Positions 12,117 through 22,841 of a stretch of 64,000 nucleotides of DNA are shown piece by piece (within the stretch, counting starts at the first letter, position 1; each line of letters starts with the position of its first letter). Position numbers and translations under genes: made by a program. The notes beneath the pieces are model-generated. The model had not been told where the DNA came from. It searched no databases and saw only the letters and a program-made list of their open reading frames with translations. The stretch is taken from the NCBI GenBank assembly GCA_024707075.1, contig JANQAK010000003.1, positions 1,922,001 to 1,986,000 of the forward strand. The letters are read 5' to 3'. This stretch comes from Afipia sp. (GTDB lineage Bacteria; Pseudomonadota; Alphaproteobacteria; Rhizobiales; Xanthobacteraceae).

Positions 12117-12242
12117 GTCATTGCGAGCGAAGCGAAGCAATCCAGTGGATAGCCCGGGCAAAGGAATGTCTGGATTGCTTCGTCGCGGAACCTGTGCCCG
12201 GACGGCGCAAAGCGCCGATCCGGGTGCTCCTCGCAATGACGG
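12117..12242. repeat. Dispersed palindromic repeat, family 'gtcattgcgag...gaagcaatcca'
   Basis: cgtcattgcgagcgaagcgaagcaatccag ... ctggattgcttcgtcgcgg...ctcctcgcaatgacgg; same family at 25471 and 48368. Confidence 0.8.
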
Positions 12243-12251
12243 ATTGATATC

Positions 12252-13289
12252 CTAGCAGCCCACCCGCTTCTGCTCGCGGGCAACGCCCTGCTTTACGCCG
12301 TTCGAGGCGCGCGGATATTTCCGGTTGATTTCGCCGAACGCCGCGCAGGCGGCTTCCTTTTCCTTCAGCGCCGCAAGCGACTGGCCGAGCCGCAACAGCG
12401 CGTCGGGCGCTTTCGCCGAGGTGTCGAACTTGGTGGTCACGCCGAGAAATGCTTCCGCGGCGTCGCGGTATTTCTGCCGCTGGTAGAGGCTTTCGCCGAG
12501 CCAGTACTGCGAATCCGGCAGCATTGGATCGGACGGGTATTTGACGGCAAAATTTCGCATCGTCTCTTCGGCGAGCGCGTAGTCCTTGCGCTGGATATAC
12601 CCGATGCCGAGATCGAACTCATCGCGCGGCGTGGCCGACGGCGGCAAGGTGGTCAGCGATGCCGTGGTGTTCGGCGCCTGCTGAACCGGCCGCTGCGCCG
12701 GCGCACCGGTCCCGTAAGGATCGCGGGCGCCGCCGACATTCGACAGATCAAGCGGCTCGCCGGCATCACGTCCGCCCGGCGCACCGACCGGGGCTTCCGC
12801 CACGGGTAACTGTCCGCCGCCCAGCGCGCGCGGCACACCCGGTGCGTTCGGATTCCGGCTGGGATCGAACGCGTCGCCGCGACGGCCGCTGCTGGCGACA
12901 GGAGCGGCGATCACCGGCGGCGCTTGCCCTGCGCCGGGCAGCGGCTGATAGCCGGGGTTCGGCTGGGCTTGCGGCGCGACGGCGACGCCGGGCGCAACCG
13001 GACGAGGCGCCGCAGCCTGACTGGCCGGGGCCGGCTGCGCACCCTGCAACGCCCGCAACTGCTCCTCGAGTTGACGGTTGCGATACTGCAATTCCTCGTT
13101 CTGACCGGTCAGCGTGCGCAACTGGTTTTCCAGCCGCTCGATGCGGATTTCAGGATCGATATCCTGCTGCGCAGACGCGCTGACGGGCAGCCACAAGGGC
13201 GCGGTCAAGAGAACCGCATAGGCGAAAATTTGAAATCTGGATGACATTTTGACCCGAAGAAATAAGGGCATCGCTTTCAAAGCGACCAA
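12252..13289 (-). CDS. cpoB: Tol-Pal system protein YbgF / cell division coordinator CpoB
   Basis: Signal peptide, coiled coil RIERLENQLRTLTGQNEELQYRNRQLEEQLRAL, C-terminal TPR (DEFDLGIGYIQRKDYALAEETMRNFAVKYPSDPMLPDSQYWLGESLYQRQKYRDA). Confidence 0.88.
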   Translation of the reverse strand: MVALKAMPLFLRVKMSSRFQIFAYAVLLTAPLWLPVSASAQQDIDPEIRIERLENQLRTLTGQNEELQYRNRQLEEQLRALQGAQPAPASQAAAPRPVAPGVAVAPQAQPNPGYQPLPGAGQAPPVIAAPVASSGRRGDAFDPSRNPNAPGVPRALGGGQLPVAEAPVGAPGGRDAGEPLDLSNVGGARDPYGTGAPAQRPVQQAPNTTASLTTLPPSATPRDEFDLGIGYIQRKDYALAEETMRNFAVKYPSDPMLPDSQYWLGESLYQRQKYRDAAEAFLGVTTKFDTSAKAPDALLRLGQSLAALKEKEAACAAFGEINRKYPRASNGVKQGVAREQKRVGC

Positions 13290-13351
13290 GATTGACCGGT
13301 TCAGTACGCCAAAAATATGGCTTCCGACAGCTTGAAAATAAGCACCAAAAC

Positions 13352-13379
13352 AAAAACGGCGCCCGAAGGCGCCGTTTTA
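13352..13379 (-). terminator. Intrinsic terminator downstream of pal
   Basis: aaaaacggcgcccgaaggcgccgtttt. Confidence 0.75.
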
Positions 13380-13398
13380 GAAGCTCTCAAGTACGGCC

Positions 13399-13890
13399 TT
13401 ATGAACTCGCGTTCAGGACGGTCACCGCGCGGCGGTTCTGCGACCAGCACGAGATGTCGTTACACACCGCGACCGGACGTTCCTTGCCGTAGGAAATCGT
13501 GCGCATTCGGCCGGGATCAATGCCGCGCGACGCGAGGAAGCTGCGCACCGATTGCGCACGCTTGGCGCCGAGCGCGATATTGTACTCGCGGGTGCCGCGT
13601 TCGTCGGCATGGCCTTCGATCGTGAACGAATAGCGGTTGTACTGCTGCAACCACTGCGCCTGCTTGTCGAGGGTCGCGATCGCCTGCGGCGACAATTCGG
13701 TCTGGTCGCTCTCGAAGAACACGCGGTCGCCGACATTGACCACGAAATCCTGCTGGCTGCCCGGCACAGCCGCGCTCGCCATGGCATCGCCGCCGACGCC
13801 GGTCTTGTTGGCGCAGGCGCCCATCGAAAGCGCCACGGCCAAAACCGCTGCCAGTTTCAATCCCTGGAGGATACGCATCTGATGTTTCAT
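13399..13890 (-). CDS. pal: Peptidoglycan-associated lipoprotein Pal
   Basis: Lipobox LSMGAC, OmpA-like VFFESDQTELSPQAIATLDKQAQWLQQYNRYSFTIEGHADERGTREYNIALGAKRAQSV; start MKHQMRILQG. Confidence 0.94.
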   Translation of the reverse strand: MKHQMRILQGLKLAAVLAVALSMGACANKTGVGGDAMASAAVPGSQQDFVVNVGDRVFFESDQTELSPQAIATLDKQAQWLQQYNRYSFTIEGHADERGTREYNIALGAKRAQSVRSFLASRGIDPGRMRTISYGKERPVAVCNDISCWSQNRRAVTVLNASS

Positions 13891-14153
13891 TCCGGAGCCT
13901 CCACGCTCTGGTTTTAAGGACAGCACCCGGTCTACAGCGGCTTGGTTAAACGAACGTTCCGTCAACCTTGATGAGGCGTTGCCGAACACCCTCAAATGCC
14001 GACCATCGGGCAAAACACGCAACGATAGTTAATGCTGTATGAATATGGCGCGACGGTGAATGTGCCAAGCAAAAAGGGCCCCGGCCGGCGGCTGGAGCCC
14101 TTAATCCATGGGAAATTTTCTGCCGTGACCGGCCGCCTGGCGGCAAGTCTGCT

Positions 14154-14942
14154 TCAGGAGCGCGGGGCGATGGTCGCCTTCTTGAACGGAAATTCGGGCA
14201 AGGTCACGATGGAAGTCGAGTCCGGCTGCGGCTGGCTTCGCTCGAACAGTTTGCGGCGCTCGAAGAAGCTGGAACGGAAATACGGATAGCGCTCGAACAC
14301 GCGATCGCGCATTGCAGGATAATCCACCGCCATCAGGCAAATCGGCTTGATCAGCCCGGGATATTCACGAGGCCCGCTGATCGGCTTGTGCAGAAATACC
14401 CGGCGATAGAACGCCTGATGCTCCGAGCGCACGCTCGCAAATCCGACATCGGCTTCAAAATACTCGCAGGCGACGTAAGCGAGGCGCAGCGTCATGTATG
14501 GCAGTTCAGGAAAACGCGTCTCGCGATCCGGATCTGCGACGAAGCGCGTCGGGTCCACCAGAACCTTGCCCTCGGCCAGTTGAGGCCTGATCAGATCCGG
14601 AAACACATCGAGCGACGGACAATCCGGCATCTCCGGCGAGGCCACGGTGATGCGGAGCGAACTCATCAGCACCCCGTCGAAATAAACTCCGAAGATCCAG
14701 GAATTCGGCAGGTCGTCGTACCGGTCGTGGACCATTTCGCTCGAATTTGGCGCGACCGCGCCTTCTTCACGATATGCGCGATAGCGAAGCCGGTAGATTT
14801 CCTCCCTCTCGGCAGGCGTTTCAGCCAGCCTGTAGTCCACCGCATCGAGAGGAAACCTGCTGCGTTCGGACGGACGACCGGACGTCTGCACTGCTGAGAT
14901 CATATTCTTGCTCCGACCGATCGCGGAAACGCTCTGCGCCAC
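14154..14942 (-). CDS. FeeM-like N-acyl amino acid synthase / autoinducer-synthase-fold (LuxI/GNAT-like) protein; alternative start 14903
   Basis: DYRLAETPAEREEIYRLRYRAYREEGAVAPN...DDLPNSWIFGVYFDGVLMSSLRITVAS...KVLVDPTRFVADP...YMTLRLAYVACEYFEADVGFASVRSEHQAFYRRVF. Confidence 0.75.
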   Translation of the reverse strand: MAQSVSAIGRSKNMISAVQTSGRPSERSRFPLDAVDYRLAETPAEREEIYRLRYRAYREEGAVAPNSSEMVHDRYDDLPNSWIFGVYFDGVLMSSLRITVASPEMPDCPSLDVFPDLIRPQLAEGKVLVDPTRFVADPDRETRFPELPYMTLRLAYVACEYFEADVGFASVRSEHQAFYRRVFLHKPISGPREYPGLIKPICLMAVDYPAMRDRVFERYPYFRSSFFERRKLFERSQPQPDSTSIVTLPEFPFKKATIAPRS

Positions 14943-14952
14943 TGTTGAGAGG

Positions 14953-14967
14953 TTAATGCTTTCTTAA
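14953..14967. promoter_or_regulatory. CtrA-type box TTAA-N7-TTAA upstream of the FeeM-like gene
   Basis: ttaatgctttcttaa; exact match to TTAA-N7-TTAA. Confidence 0.5.
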
Positions 14968-15090
14968 CCCGAGAGCAAAGTGTAGCCGGAATTAACCTTA
15001 ATCCGGATGTCGAATCTGCAATATTCTTCCACACCAGAAGCATGGCAGCGTTGCCTGAATTTGGAGATCGCAATTAGCGGCGAGCGCGCC

Positions 15091-17416
15091 TTAGCGCTGT
15101 GTCTGCCGGAGGGGCACAACGGTCTTGGTGGCAGAGGCGTGCGAGGCCTTCAACAACTCGCGCACACGGGTCGCGGGAACCGGCCGGCTGAACAGATAGC
15201 CTTGCGCTTCGGTGATCGTCCCTTCGGCGCTGATCAGTTCAAGCTGTTCGTTGGTCTCGATACCTTCGACAACAACAGTCATACCGAGGTCGGCGCTCAG
15301 GCGCGCGACGCCGCGCAGCAGCGTCAGAGGCCGCTGGGTGTTGATGTCTTCAAGGAACGAGCGATCGATCTTCACCTTCTGAAGCGGGAAGTTGTGGAGA
15401 TAGCTCAGGCTCGAATAGCCGGTGCCGAAATCGTCGAGCGAGATGCGGACGCCCGCCTCGCGCAGTTGTGTCAGCACGTCGAGCGTCCATTGCGTGTTGC
15501 GCAACAGCGAAGACTCGGTGATCTCGATCTCCAGCCGGTTCGCAGGCAGCCCCGACACTTCGAGCGCGTAACGAACTTCGGTCATGACGTCGCGCTGATG
15601 GAATTGCTGCGGCGAGAAATTCACGGCAACACTGACCGCCTCCGGCCATTTCATGCATTCCATGCAGGCCTTGCGCAGTATCCACCGGCCCAGATCGACA
15701 ACGAGGCCCATATCCTCAACGACCGGAATGATGTCGGCCGGCGACACCGATCCGCGCGTCGGATGATTCCAGCGCAACAGCGCTTCGCAGGTTGAAATCC
15801 GTCCCGACTTCAAATTGACCAGCGGCTGGTAATACAGTTCGAACTCCTCATGCGCGAGCGCGTGGCGCAGATCGAGTTCGAGCACGCGCCGCGCTTCGAC
15901 GGTGTGCGCCATCTCCTCGCGGAAGAAACAGAAGGTGCCGCGGCCATCGGCCTTGGCGCGATAAAGCGCCATGTCGGCGTTCTTCAGCAGGACGTCGGCG
16001 GTGATATTTGGCGACGTAAGCGCAATGCCGATGCTGGCGCCGATCTCGACCAGATGGTGGTCGATCTCGTAGCGCTCGCTCAGGCGATCGACGATCCGGC
16101 GCGCCAGCGAGGCGGCATCTTCGGTGGAGTGAATTCCGCGCTGGAACACGACGAATTCATCGCCGCCGAAACGCGCGACGAAATCCTGCGGACGCAACAG
16201 CCGGCGCAGCCGGGCCGTGACCGCGCAAAGCAGCTTGTCGCCGCTCGGATGACCCAGGGTATCGTTGACCTGCTTGAATTGATCGAGATCGATGAAGAGA
16301 AGCGCCGACGGCGATGCCTCGCCAAACGGAGCCGCCAGCAATTTCTCGATCTCGTCGCGGAAACTGACGCGGTTCGGCAATCCCGTCAGTTCGTCGACCC
16401 GCGCCATATGGCTGATCTTCGCTTCGGCGTTACGTCGCTCGGTGATGTCTTCCACCAGAACGACGGTGCCGCCGCCCTCCATCGGCTGGAATGTCCAGGA
16501 CAGCGCGCGCTCGCCAGAACCGCTCGCGTCGATTGTGACGATCTCCCCGGCCCGCGATGCTTCGACTTCCGCCACAATGGCCTTGGCGCTGGCAACGGAA
16601 AGCGTATTTACGGCAATGGCGTCCGACACAATATCGCGGACCGTCACATCGCCATGAGCCAGATCCCTGTTCAGCTTCATCATTTCGCTGAAGGCCCGAT
16701 TGACCACCGTGATGTGGCCGTCCGGGTTAATCATGTAAAGGCCGTTGGGCATGTTGTTCAGCGCGGTATCGAACTGTGCGGCAATCGACGCCTCACGTTC
16801 GTTTGCAAGCAGCGCTTTCACGAAGATCGAATGCAGGCTCAGGTTGATGTCCTTCAACCCGAGGAAAAAACAGCACCAGCAATCCCGCCAGCCCCATATG
16901 ATAGGGGTCACCATGCAGAGCCAGCGCGACAGACATCGGCCCGCAGGACAGCAGGATGTGAAGCTGAACAATGCGCGGACGGCCGTAGTTGCGCGCGGCG
17001 CCGCCGCCGGTATAGGCGATGGTCACCGTCGTACAGAGCATATGGGCGATCGGATCGTCGGTGCCGAGCAGCACCACCGCGCACCAAAGTCCGAGCACCC
17101 CGGCGTAGAGCATCGCGCCGACCATGTAACGCGGTTCAAAATCGGCAGCCTGTTCGGGGGTAAGAACCGTGGTGCGCTTCTCGTATTTGCGCATCTGGAA
17201 CGCGCGCGCGATACCAATGGTGATGATCAAAAGCGCGCACGGCCAGATCGGAGCGTAGCCGGTCTTGAGCGCCGTCATCAAAGCCGCGGCGGCGGCGCAG
17301 ATAGCCCCAAACAGCATCGGCCAGGAATTCTGGCACATGGAATCGACCAGCGCCGCATAAATTGACGGCGATAGAGACTCTTCTTCCGATCTCTTTTTCC
17401 GATGAACCAATTGCAT
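15091..17416 (-). CDS. Membrane-anchored PAS-GGDEF-EAL diguanylate cyclase/phosphodiesterase, with apparent frameshift at the A6 tract 16865-16870
   Basis: N-terminal TM ORF 16793..17449 (MQLVHRKKRSEEESLSPSIYAALVDSM...LAGLLVLFF) continues in another frame in ORF 15091..16971 (FLGLKDINLSLHSIF...VARFGGDEFVVF...CEALLRWNHP...DDFGTGYSSLSYL). Confidence 0.88.
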
Positions 17417-17599
17417 GGGGCGCGCGCACGTCCTTTGGACGGCCAGCATTACCCTCCGCTGATGAAGTCTTTCTGAGCGAACGTCGTTACCAATTCGTTG
17501 CCGCGCTCAAGGAAACAGAAAATTTGCCTGCAAATTCAGCACACTAGGCAAGTATTGCCGATTAACAGGCCTGCCGCTGAACGGCCCTTAACGTCTCGT

Positions 17600-18985
17600 T
17601 TACGATAGCAGCGGCGACCATGCCGGATCGGACGCGAAGCCCGGCGTCGGCACCTTCTGTTCGTTGCGGCCGGAAATATCCACCGTGAACAGTGACGGCC
17701 CGCCCCCCGCCTCTCGGAAGAACATCACGACGCGGCCGTTCGGCGCGAAGGTCGGCCCTTCATTGTGGTAGCCGGAGGTGAGAATGCGCTCGCCCGAGCC
17801 ATCCGGCTTCATGATGCCGATGGCGAACTGTCCGCCACCCTGCTTGGTGAAGGCGATATAATCGCCACGCGGCGACCAGACCGGGGTCGAGTAGCTGCCT
17901 TCGCCGAACGAGATGCGCTGCGCCGCGCCGCCGCTCGCGCCCATGACATAAATTTGCGGCTTGCCGCCGCGATCGGATTCGAAACAGATTCGTCCGCCGT
18001 CCGGCGCGTAGGACGGCGAGGTGTCGATAGCCGGCGTATCGGTGAGACGCGTGGTCGACTTCGACCGCAAGTCCATCACGAACAGATTCGAGTTACCGCC
18101 CTGCTGCAAGCTCATGATGATGCGCTGGCCATCCGGCGAGAACCGCGGTGAGAATGACATGCCGGGGAAATTGCCGACGATCTCGCGCTGGCCGGTCTCG
18201 ACGTTGAACAAATAGACCCGCGGATCGCCCTGGCCGAATTCCATGTAGGTGATTTCCTGCGTGGACGGCGAGAACCGCGGCGTCAGCACGAGGTCAGCGC
18301 CGCGCGTGAGATAGCGCACGTTCGCGCCGTCCTGATCCATCATGGCGAGGCGCTTGACGCGGCGCTCCTTGGGGCCGGTTTCATCGACGAACACCACGCG
18401 GCTGTCGAAATAGCCTTTTTCGCCGGTCAGACGCTCGTATATCTGATCTGAAATGATGTGCGCGATGCGCCGCCATGATTCCGGCGACGTGAAATACTGC
18501 TGGCCCGTCAGTTGCTGGGCCTGCGGCACGTCCCAGAGACGGAATTCGGCCTTGAGACGGCCGTCGCCCTGCCGGGTGGCGCGGCCGGTGACCAGCGCCT
18601 GTGCATTGATCTGACGCCAGTTCGCAAATTGCGGCGGAACGTCGATGTTGGAAATGCGCTCGATGAACGCCGCCTGATCGATCGGCGCGAACAATCCGCT
18701 GCGCTTGAGGTTGTTGGTGATGACCTGCGCGATGCCGGCGGCGACGTCGCCGTCGCCCTGCGTGCCGGGAACGAAATTCGGGATCGCGATCGGGATCGGC
18801 TGGAAGTTGCCTTCGGTCACCGTGACGCGCGCCTGCGCCAAGGCCTTGCTGACGGGCGTCGCCAGCAGCAGTCCGGCGGATGCCGCGCCCGACATCACCT
18901 GGCGGCGTGAAAGTTTCAGATTCGTCGGCGCGCTCATCGCCTGCAACTCGTCCGGCCCTTGTTCGTTCAAGTCTCGCATGCTCAT
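17600..18985 (-). CDS. tolB: Tol-Pal system beta-propeller protein TolB
   Basis: [39 protein letters not shown]... and WD-like repeats [24 protein letters not shown]. Confidence 0.95.
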   Translation of the reverse strand: MSMRDLNEQGPDELQAMSAPTNLKLSRRQVMSGAASAGLLLATPVSKALAQARVTVTEGNFQPIPIAIPNFVPGTQGDGDVAAGIAQVITNNLKRSGLFAPIDQAAFIERISNIDVPPQFANWRQINAQALVTGRATRQGDGRLKAEFRLWDVPQAQQLTGQQYFTSPESWRRIAHIISDQIYERLTGEKGYFDSRVVFVDETGPKERRVKRLAMMDQDGANVRYLTRGADLVLTPRFSPSTQEITYMEFGQGDPRVYLFNVETGQREIVGNFPGMSFSPRFSPDGQRIIMSLQQGGNSNLFVMDLRSKSTTRLTDTPAIDTSPSYAPDGGRICFESDRGGKPQIYVMGASGGAAQRISFGEGSYSTPVWSPRGDYIAFTKQGGGQFAIGIMKPDGSGERILTSGYHNEGPTFAPNGRVVMFFREAGGGPSLFTVDISGRNEQKVPTPGFASDPAWSPLLS

Positions 18986-19075
18986 CCAAACTTCATTCTG
19001 GCGATGACGCCGTTTCTGGTATGTATGGGCATGATCCGATCCGAAAGCCGGTTTCCACCTTTCGGGATCATGCCG

Positions 19076-20014
19076 TCACGAAAATTTTTCGGTAAATGCC
19101 GGCTCGAAGAATTTCCACTCGTCGAAATAGGCCGCCGGCAGATTGTACGGCTGGCACTCGATGATCGCGCGCTGTGCGCTCTCCTGATAAACGCGGAAAT
19201 AAGGACTCGATCCGCCCGGCAGCGGCACCGGCATGGTCTCGAGCGTGCCGTCACGCTTCAGCTTGATGGTGAAGACCGCCTCGACCTTCTGCGCCTCGAC
19301 GCCGCCATAAGGCTTCTTCCAGCAACGCTCGACCTGCTGGCGGAACATCGCGCCCCATGTCGCGGAATTGTCGGCGGCGGTCCCGCGCGCGGTGCCCAAA
19401 GAGGCCTGCGAGTTGATCGCAGCCCCCGTGATGGACTGGCGCGACGGATCGCGCTTGTCGAGCAAGGCTGCGATCTTCGACTGATCAAATACGCGCTCGG
19501 CTTTCTGCTTGTCCGGCGGAGGCGGTGTCGCCTTGACCTGCTGCGGCTTCGGAGGCTTCTTGGCCTCCTCCTTCTTCAACGCCTCGGCGATCGGATCGAC
19601 CTTGGCCTGATCCGGCTTTTTCTCCGCGGGCTTCTGCTCTTCCTTTGGCTTGTTCTCGACAACAGGCTTCGGCGGATCGGGTTTTTTCTCGACCGGCTTT
19701 TCCTCGGGCTTCGGCGTCGGCGGCGGCGCCGCTTCGGTGACCACCGGCGCCTTCTTGTCGTCGATCTTGCCGACCGCATCGTCCACCGGCGGCTTCGGCT
19801 CGGCGACTTTCTCCACCAGCGGCTTCGGATTTTCCTTCTTGCCGGTTTTCATGCCGGCCATGGCCTTGGCGAACTGATCCGCGGAAATGATGTCGACCGG
19901 AACGGAATCCTCCGGCATCGACTCGAAGGCCCTGGTCGAGAACGACACCAGGCCCCAGCCGATCACCAGGGCATGCAAAGCGACAGACGCTGCGACGGTC
20001 TTGTCGATCTTCAC
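19076..20014 (-). CDS. tolA: TolA-like cell envelope integrity protein
   Basis: N-terminal TM, long K/P/E-rich linker, TonB-like C-terminal domain; between tolR and tolB. Confidence 0.82.
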   Translation of the reverse strand: MKIDKTVAASVALHALVIGWGLVSFSTRAFESMPEDSVPVDIISADQFAKAMAGMKTGKKENPKPLVEKVAEPKPPVDDAVGKIDDKKAPVVTEAAPPPTPKPEEKPVEKKPDPPKPVVENKPKEEQKPAEKKPDQAKVDPIAEALKKEEAKKPPKPQQVKATPPPPDKQKAERVFDQSKIAALLDKRDPSRQSITGAAINSQASLGTARGTAADNSATWGAMFRQQVERCWKKPYGGVEAQKVEAVFTIKLKRDGTLETMPVPLPGGSSPYFRVYQESAQRAIIECQPYNLPAAYFDEWKFFEPAFTEKFS

Positions 20015-20015
20015 G

Positions 20016-20465
20016 TCAGTTTCCCTGCTCGACCTCGGTCACCAGAGCCACGCGCTTGAAGCCTGCGGCGGACAGGCGTCCCATCACGCGCATCACCGTA
20101 CCGTAATCCACCTTTGTATCGCCGCGAACGAAGATACGCTCGTCCAGACCGCCGCGCGCCTCGGTGATTGCCTTCAATTTCGGCACCAGTTCGTCCATCG
20201 CGATCTCGGTGTTGTTGAGAAACACCTTGCCGCTGAGCTGGACCGACAACGTCAGCGGCTCCTTGTCCTGATCGAGGCTCTTGGCCGCCGTCTGCGGCAG
20301 GTCGAGCGGCACGCCCACGGTGAGCAGGGGCGCCGACACCATGAAGATGATGAGCAGCACCAGCATCACGTCCACCATCGGAGTGACGTTGATCTCGGCC
20401 ATGACGTTGGCGCGGCGATAGCGGCCACGACCGCCGGACGACCCGCCTCCCATGTTCATGCCCAT
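20016..20465 (-). CDS. tolR: TolR/ExbD family protein
   Basis: ANVMAEINVTPMVDVMLVLLIIFMVSAPLLTVGVPLDLP. Confidence 0.93.
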   Translation of the reverse strand: MGMNMGGGSSGGRGRYRRANVMAEINVTPMVDVMLVLLIIFMVSAPLLTVGVPLDLPQTAAKSLDQDKEPLTLSVQLSGKVFLNNTEIAMDELVPKLKAITEARGGLDERIFVRGDTKVDYGTVMRVMGRLSAAGFKRVALVTEVEQGN

Positions 20466-20502
20466 AACCGGTACCCCGAAGTCGATCTCAAATAGTCGCC
20501 GT

Positions 20503-21216
20503 TCACGCCCGTTCGTCGATCTGGCGCGAAAGGATCGCCGAGAACTCGTCGGCGAACCCTTCAAGCCGCTGGGCCTGCCGGTTCACCTCCGAGGTGAACT
20601 TATTGTAGAAAATTGTCGCCGGAATTGCGGCGATCAGGCCGATCGCCGTGGCAAACAGCGCTTCCGCGATGCCCGGAGCCACCACCGCCAGCGAGGTATT
20701 CTTGGACGCCGCGATCGACTGGAAGCTCGACATGATGCCCCAGACCGTGCCGAACAGGCCCACGAAAGGGCTGGCGGACCCTACCGTCGCCAGAACCAGC
20801 AGCCGCCGGTCCAGCCGCTCGACCTCGCGGGCGATCGACACACTCATCACCTTGTCGATCCGCATCTGGAGGCCGGCGAAGGACCGGGAATGGCTCTCGA
20901 AAGAGCGCTTCCACTCGCGCATCGCCGCCACGAACAGCGCCGCCATCGATTGCGTCGGCTTGGCGGCCAGCGCGCGGTACAACTCATCGATGGACTGGCC
21001 CGACCAGAACGCCTGCTCGAAACGGTCCATCGCCTTCTTGGTGCGCGAATAAAGGATCATCTTGTCGATGGCGATGGCCCAGACCCATACCGAGCAGGCC
21101 AGCAGTCCGAGCATGATCGTTTTGACGACGAAATGCGCATGCCAGAACAGCGAGATCAGCGACACGTCAGCGGAGGCCAAAGGCAACGCCGACTGCGCCA
21201 CGTCTGCTGGATTCAT
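20503..21216 (-). CDS. tolQ: TolQ proton channel subunit
   Basis: ISLFWHAHFVVKTIMLGLLACSVWVWAIAIDK...ATVGSASPFVGLFGTVWGIMSSFQSIAASKNTSLAVVAPGIAEALFATAIGL. Confidence 0.94.
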   Translation of the reverse strand: MNPADVAQSALPLASADVSLISLFWHAHFVVKTIMLGLLACSVWVWAIAIDKMILYSRTKKAMDRFEQAFWSGQSIDELYRALAAKPTQSMAALFVAAMREWKRSFESHSRSFAGLQMRIDKVMSVSIAREVERLDRRLLVLATVGSASPFVGLFGTVWGIMSSFQSIAASKNTSLAVVAPGIAEALFATAIGLIAAIPATIFYNKFTSEVNRQAQRLEGFADEFSAILSRQIDERA

Positions 21217-21548
21217 GATCGGTATCCTCTCAAGGCGATTATCCCAAAATTCACGCGCGACCACCGCATGGTCACGGCCATCGGCCAAGCGACCGCCGCA
21301 GCGAAAACGCTGACGCTGCCGATCGCCCCGTTCCGGTCTCGTGTCGCGTGGGATGGCCTGTCCCGAGGCCGGGTCCTGAATCCCCTGCTAACGTGTCAAA
21401 ACGAGGGCTGCCGGTGTCACTTGAGCCCATATAACCAAACGCTAATCATGGTTAAGGCGAAGTTACCGCCTGCTGTCCAGAGCCGGAATATGGCTTTGGT
21501 AGCCGGGGCCTGTGACAGGGCGGCGACCGGCCCCGGCGTCATCCAGGA

Positions 21549-22517
21549 CTAGGGCTGGGACGTGCCCCGCAGCCTCCGGACCAGCGGCTTCAGCAGTTGC
21601 GGCGACAGGTAAATCGGGAACTGCGCCAGCGCAAAATAGAGCCAGGTCAGCCCCGGCACCACGCCATCAGTCCCGGCCAGCATCAGGCCCATGTTGCGCT
21701 GGGACACCATCAGCCCGAGCGCCAGCGCGCGCTCGCGCCCGGCCTTGCGGAATACCAGCACGGTCGCACCCAGCAGCACCGCGAAGATGACAAAAGCGAA
21801 TACCGTTAAAAGCAATACGCCGGCCGGATCGGCCCAGAAGCTCGCCGCGACCGTGCCCATCACCGCACTGACGAACACCAGCAGTACCAGGATGTTGAAG
21901 CCATCGATGGCCTGCTTGTAACGCACGATCGCGTCCGCGCCGGCAAGGCGGCGGATCACGGCGGCGGCAAGGATCGCTCCGGCAAGGATCGCGAACAGTT
22001 TCACTCCCAGCACCAGCGGCGACAGCGTCAGCGCGCTGCCGAAGAATACCCAGGCAAACAGCGGCGCGCTGAGCGGCACCAGCGCCGTGCTCGTCACCAG
22101 CGTGATGAGCACCAGCGTCGAATCCAGTCCCATCAGCGCCACCAGCGCGGGTGACGCCATCATCGGCGACGCCACCGCCTGCAACATGAGGCCGAGAAAC
22201 AGATCGGGTGACGAATGATCGAGGCCGCTCGCGACGCCGCCAATGCCGAACAGCAACGGAACGGCGATCGTGCTCCACAGCGTGGCGCCGATGACAAGGG
22301 CCGGACGCGCGAGGTACCCGCGCATGGCGGCGACATCCACGCGCATGAACGAAATTACCAGCAGAATGAACACCGCCTCGGTCACATAAGGCTTGAGCAG
22401 TAAGCCGAGCGGCGGAATTGCGATGCCGATGAAAACCAGCGCCGCGATGGCCCGGGTGCCCTGTCGGCCGAGCCAGGCGAGCGCCGCCACGGGCAACGCA
22501 GGAATGTTTGCAGACAT
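21549..22517 (-). CDS. Bile acid:sodium symporter (BASS)-like membrane transporter
   Basis: About 9 hydrophobic helices; LMLQAVASPMMASPALVALMGLDSTL and LALGLMVSQRNMGLMLAG motifs resemble the family. Confidence 0.6.
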   Translation of the reverse strand: MSANIPALPVAALAWLGRQGTRAIAALVFIGIAIPPLGLLLKPYVTEAVFILLVISFMRVDVAAMRGYLARPALVIGATLWSTIAVPLLFGIGGVASGLDHSSPDLFLGLMLQAVASPMMASPALVALMGLDSTLVLITLVTSTALVPLSAPLFAWVFFGSALTLSPLVLGVKLFAILAGAILAAAVIRRLAGADAIVRYKQAIDGFNILVLLVFVSAVMGTVAASFWADPAGVLLLTVFAFVIFAVLLGATVLVFRKAGRERALALGLMVSQRNMGLMLAGTDGVVPGLTWLYFALAQFPIYLSPQLLKPLVRRLRGTSQP

Positions 22518-22783
22518 GATGTCACCAAGGGTCGAGGTCGAACGCCGACAGAAGGATTTATGATTGATGGGAAGAAAGATGCCCGATGCACGTTGTTGAG
22601 CATCGGCCGGCGAACAGTGCGCCGCGATCAGCCTACCAGATGCCGTTGCAGGAAACGGATCGCCACCAGCGGCGGCGAAGTGAGGTCACGCGCTCGATCA
22701 TGCCTCATTGATACGCATCCGGCCTGCGATGGCAACGGCAAAGACTACGGCCAACTGACGAGGCGATCTGCGCATAAAACAAA

Positions 22784-22813
22784 ACCGCCCGCCTGTTCGA
22801 CAGGCGGGCGGCT
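22784..22813 (-). terminator. Intrinsic terminator downstream of the DUF2852 gene
   Basis: accgcccgcctgttcgacaggcgggcgg preceded by aaaa (T-tract on minus strand). Confidence 0.6.
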
Positions 22814-22841
22814 TCGCGAGCCACTGAGGGAGACGGGGGCG

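Noticed and set aside
21452-21466. CtrA-like TTAA-GGCGAAG-TTAC upstream of tolQ
   Set aside because: One mismatch and about 235 bp from the start codon; expected by chance at this length.
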